NCBI GenBank assembly: GCA_020344295.1
Contig: CP070819.1
Location: forward strand, 1,064,987-1,070,176
Reading direction: 5' to 3'
Length of the DNA stretch: 5,190 nucleotides
DNA from: Dehalococcoidia bacterium
GTDB taxonomy: Bacteria; Chloroflexota; Dehalococcoidia; SZUA-161
Shown here: piece by piece, positions 4,849-5,190 of the stretch
Layout: every line of letters begins with the position of its first letter
How positions within the stretch are numbered: the stretch's first letter is position 1
Program-made: the position numbers and the translations under genes
The notes under the pieces: model-generated
Database searches by the model: none
What the model saw: only the letters and a program-made list of their open reading frames with translations
Told to the model about the DNA's origin: nothing

Positions 4849-4905
4849 ATGGTCATGAAGGATTTCACCAAAGACACCAGGAAGGATTTTTATATTAGCA
4901 TGTAA
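4849..4905 (+). CDS. 18-codon reading frame with strong SD; small protein or gene remnant
   Basis: GGAGGGG at 4836-4841 and neighbouring bases sits about seven bases before ATG 4849, which opens an 18-residue frame, MVMKDFTKDTRKDFYISM, ending in TAA at 4903. The initiation site is as good as that of the four-helix membrane gene. The peptide is hydrophilic with mixed charge and has no recognised motif. It could be a genuine very small protein, a leader peptide, or the surviving 5' end of a gene truncated during rearrangement at the element boundary. Its stop lies only three bases from the convergent regulator's stop. Coding status is uncertain. Confidence 0.3.
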   Translation: MVMKDFTKDTRKDFYISM

Positions 4906-4908
4906 AGA

Positions 4909-5190
4909 TCAACTGGGCTGCGTCATGCCCGGAAAACCTGGTTTCTTATTTTCTTCCCACATGCTCGATTGCAAGAAAGTCGCGAGATTAACATCTTGGT
5001 TGGTGATCTTGAGTTTGCTACGGATCTTCTCCCGATGACGGTTGATGGTCGCTTGAGATACGCCCCTCATACTGGCGATTTCTTTAGTGCGCATCCCGTT
5101 ACGGATCATGTTGCAGATGGCGATTTCGGTCGGTGTCATAGAACGGTAGGCAAGTGACAATTGATTAATGAACGGCGAGGTGAGTTCCTC
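4909..5190 (-). CDS. LuxR-type HTH regulator, C-terminal part (runs off window)
   Basis: The frame is open to the right edge, so only the last 93 residues are seen. They read EELTSPFINQLSLAYRS, then a LuxR/GerE-type helix-turn-helix: helix 1 in MTPTEIAICNMIRNGM, helix 2 in RTKEIASMRG, and recognition helix in VSQATINRHREKIRSKLKI. A tail follows (NQDVNLATFLQSSMW, then a polar end). The pattern 'LTPxExxIxxxIxxGxxTKEIA' followed by 'HRxxIRxKL' is diagnostic of the domain. In relatives with this 'LxxLTSPFI...L' lead-in, the N-terminus usually carries PAS-type sensor domains, so a sensory transcription regulator is likely, but that part is not visible. An internal TTG at 5160 is not the true start. 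The gene is convergent with the short frame at 4849 and probably lies within the element bounded by the tRNA fragment. Confidence 0.8.
   Translation of the reverse strand, partial: EELTSPFINQLSLAYRSMTPTEIAICNMIRNGMRTKEIASMRGVSQATINRHREKIRSKLKITNQDVNLATFLQSSMWEENKKPGFPGMTQPS

Overview
The window looks like an accessory stretch of a bacterial chromosome. It carries small orphan genes with generous intergenic gaps, one glycosyltransferase operon, and what appears to be one boundary of an integrated element. Shine-Dalgarno sites are strong (GGAGGGG, GGGAGG, AAGGGGTGATC), which fits a bacterium. The C-terminal LuxR-type helix-turn-helix protein at the right edge and the small zinc-ribbon membrane protein resemble genes common in Dehalococcoidia (Chloroflexota). 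That placement is an impression from protein style, not a proof, and other environmental bacteria are possible.

Layout, left to right. Positions 1-119 hold a palindrome and a plausible promoter. Four small plus-strand genes follow, each apparently with its own leader: a double zinc-ribbon protein with about three membrane helices (120-623), an acidic 76-residue protein (755-985), a four-helix membrane protein (best start 1171, to 1575) and an 83-residue protein (1834-2085) with a nearly full-length anti-SD match. Only the zinc ribbons of the first have a recognisable domain. The gaps between them contain short hairpins and repeats but no convincing extra gene.

Convergent to these is a compact minus-strand operon read from about 4253 down to 2129. 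It encodes a GT-B fold, GT4-like glycosyltransferase, a 72-residue protein of unknown function and a bacterial PH-like domain protein. The three are separated by only 30 and 31 bases. A good sigma-70-type promoter (TTGTAT, 16 bp, TATGAT) lies upstream. The operon probably modifies a surface glycan or glycolipid, with the two small proteins as undefined accessories.

The 595 bases between the glycosyltransferase and the short reading frame at 4849 are the most interesting part. They hold the 3' part of a tRNA gene on the minus strand (4498-4542), apparently tRNA-Val(TAC), running from the anticodon loop through a perfect T-arm to CCA, but with no 5' half. Immediately beside it is an array of 9-bp units spaced exactly 10 bp apart, then two TGACAAA repeats. 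This is the arrangement expected of an att site with arm-type recombinase or excisionase sites. It implies that the DNA to the right of about 4543 belongs to an integrated element and the DNA to the left is the older chromosome. No integrase is visible in the window. The right edge has an 18-codon reading frame with a strong SD and the C-terminal end of a LuxR-type regulator that runs off the window.

No complete RNA gene, insertion sequence or CRISPR array was seen. No recognisable defence, biosynthetic or otherwise novel multi-gene system can be claimed from the sequence alone.
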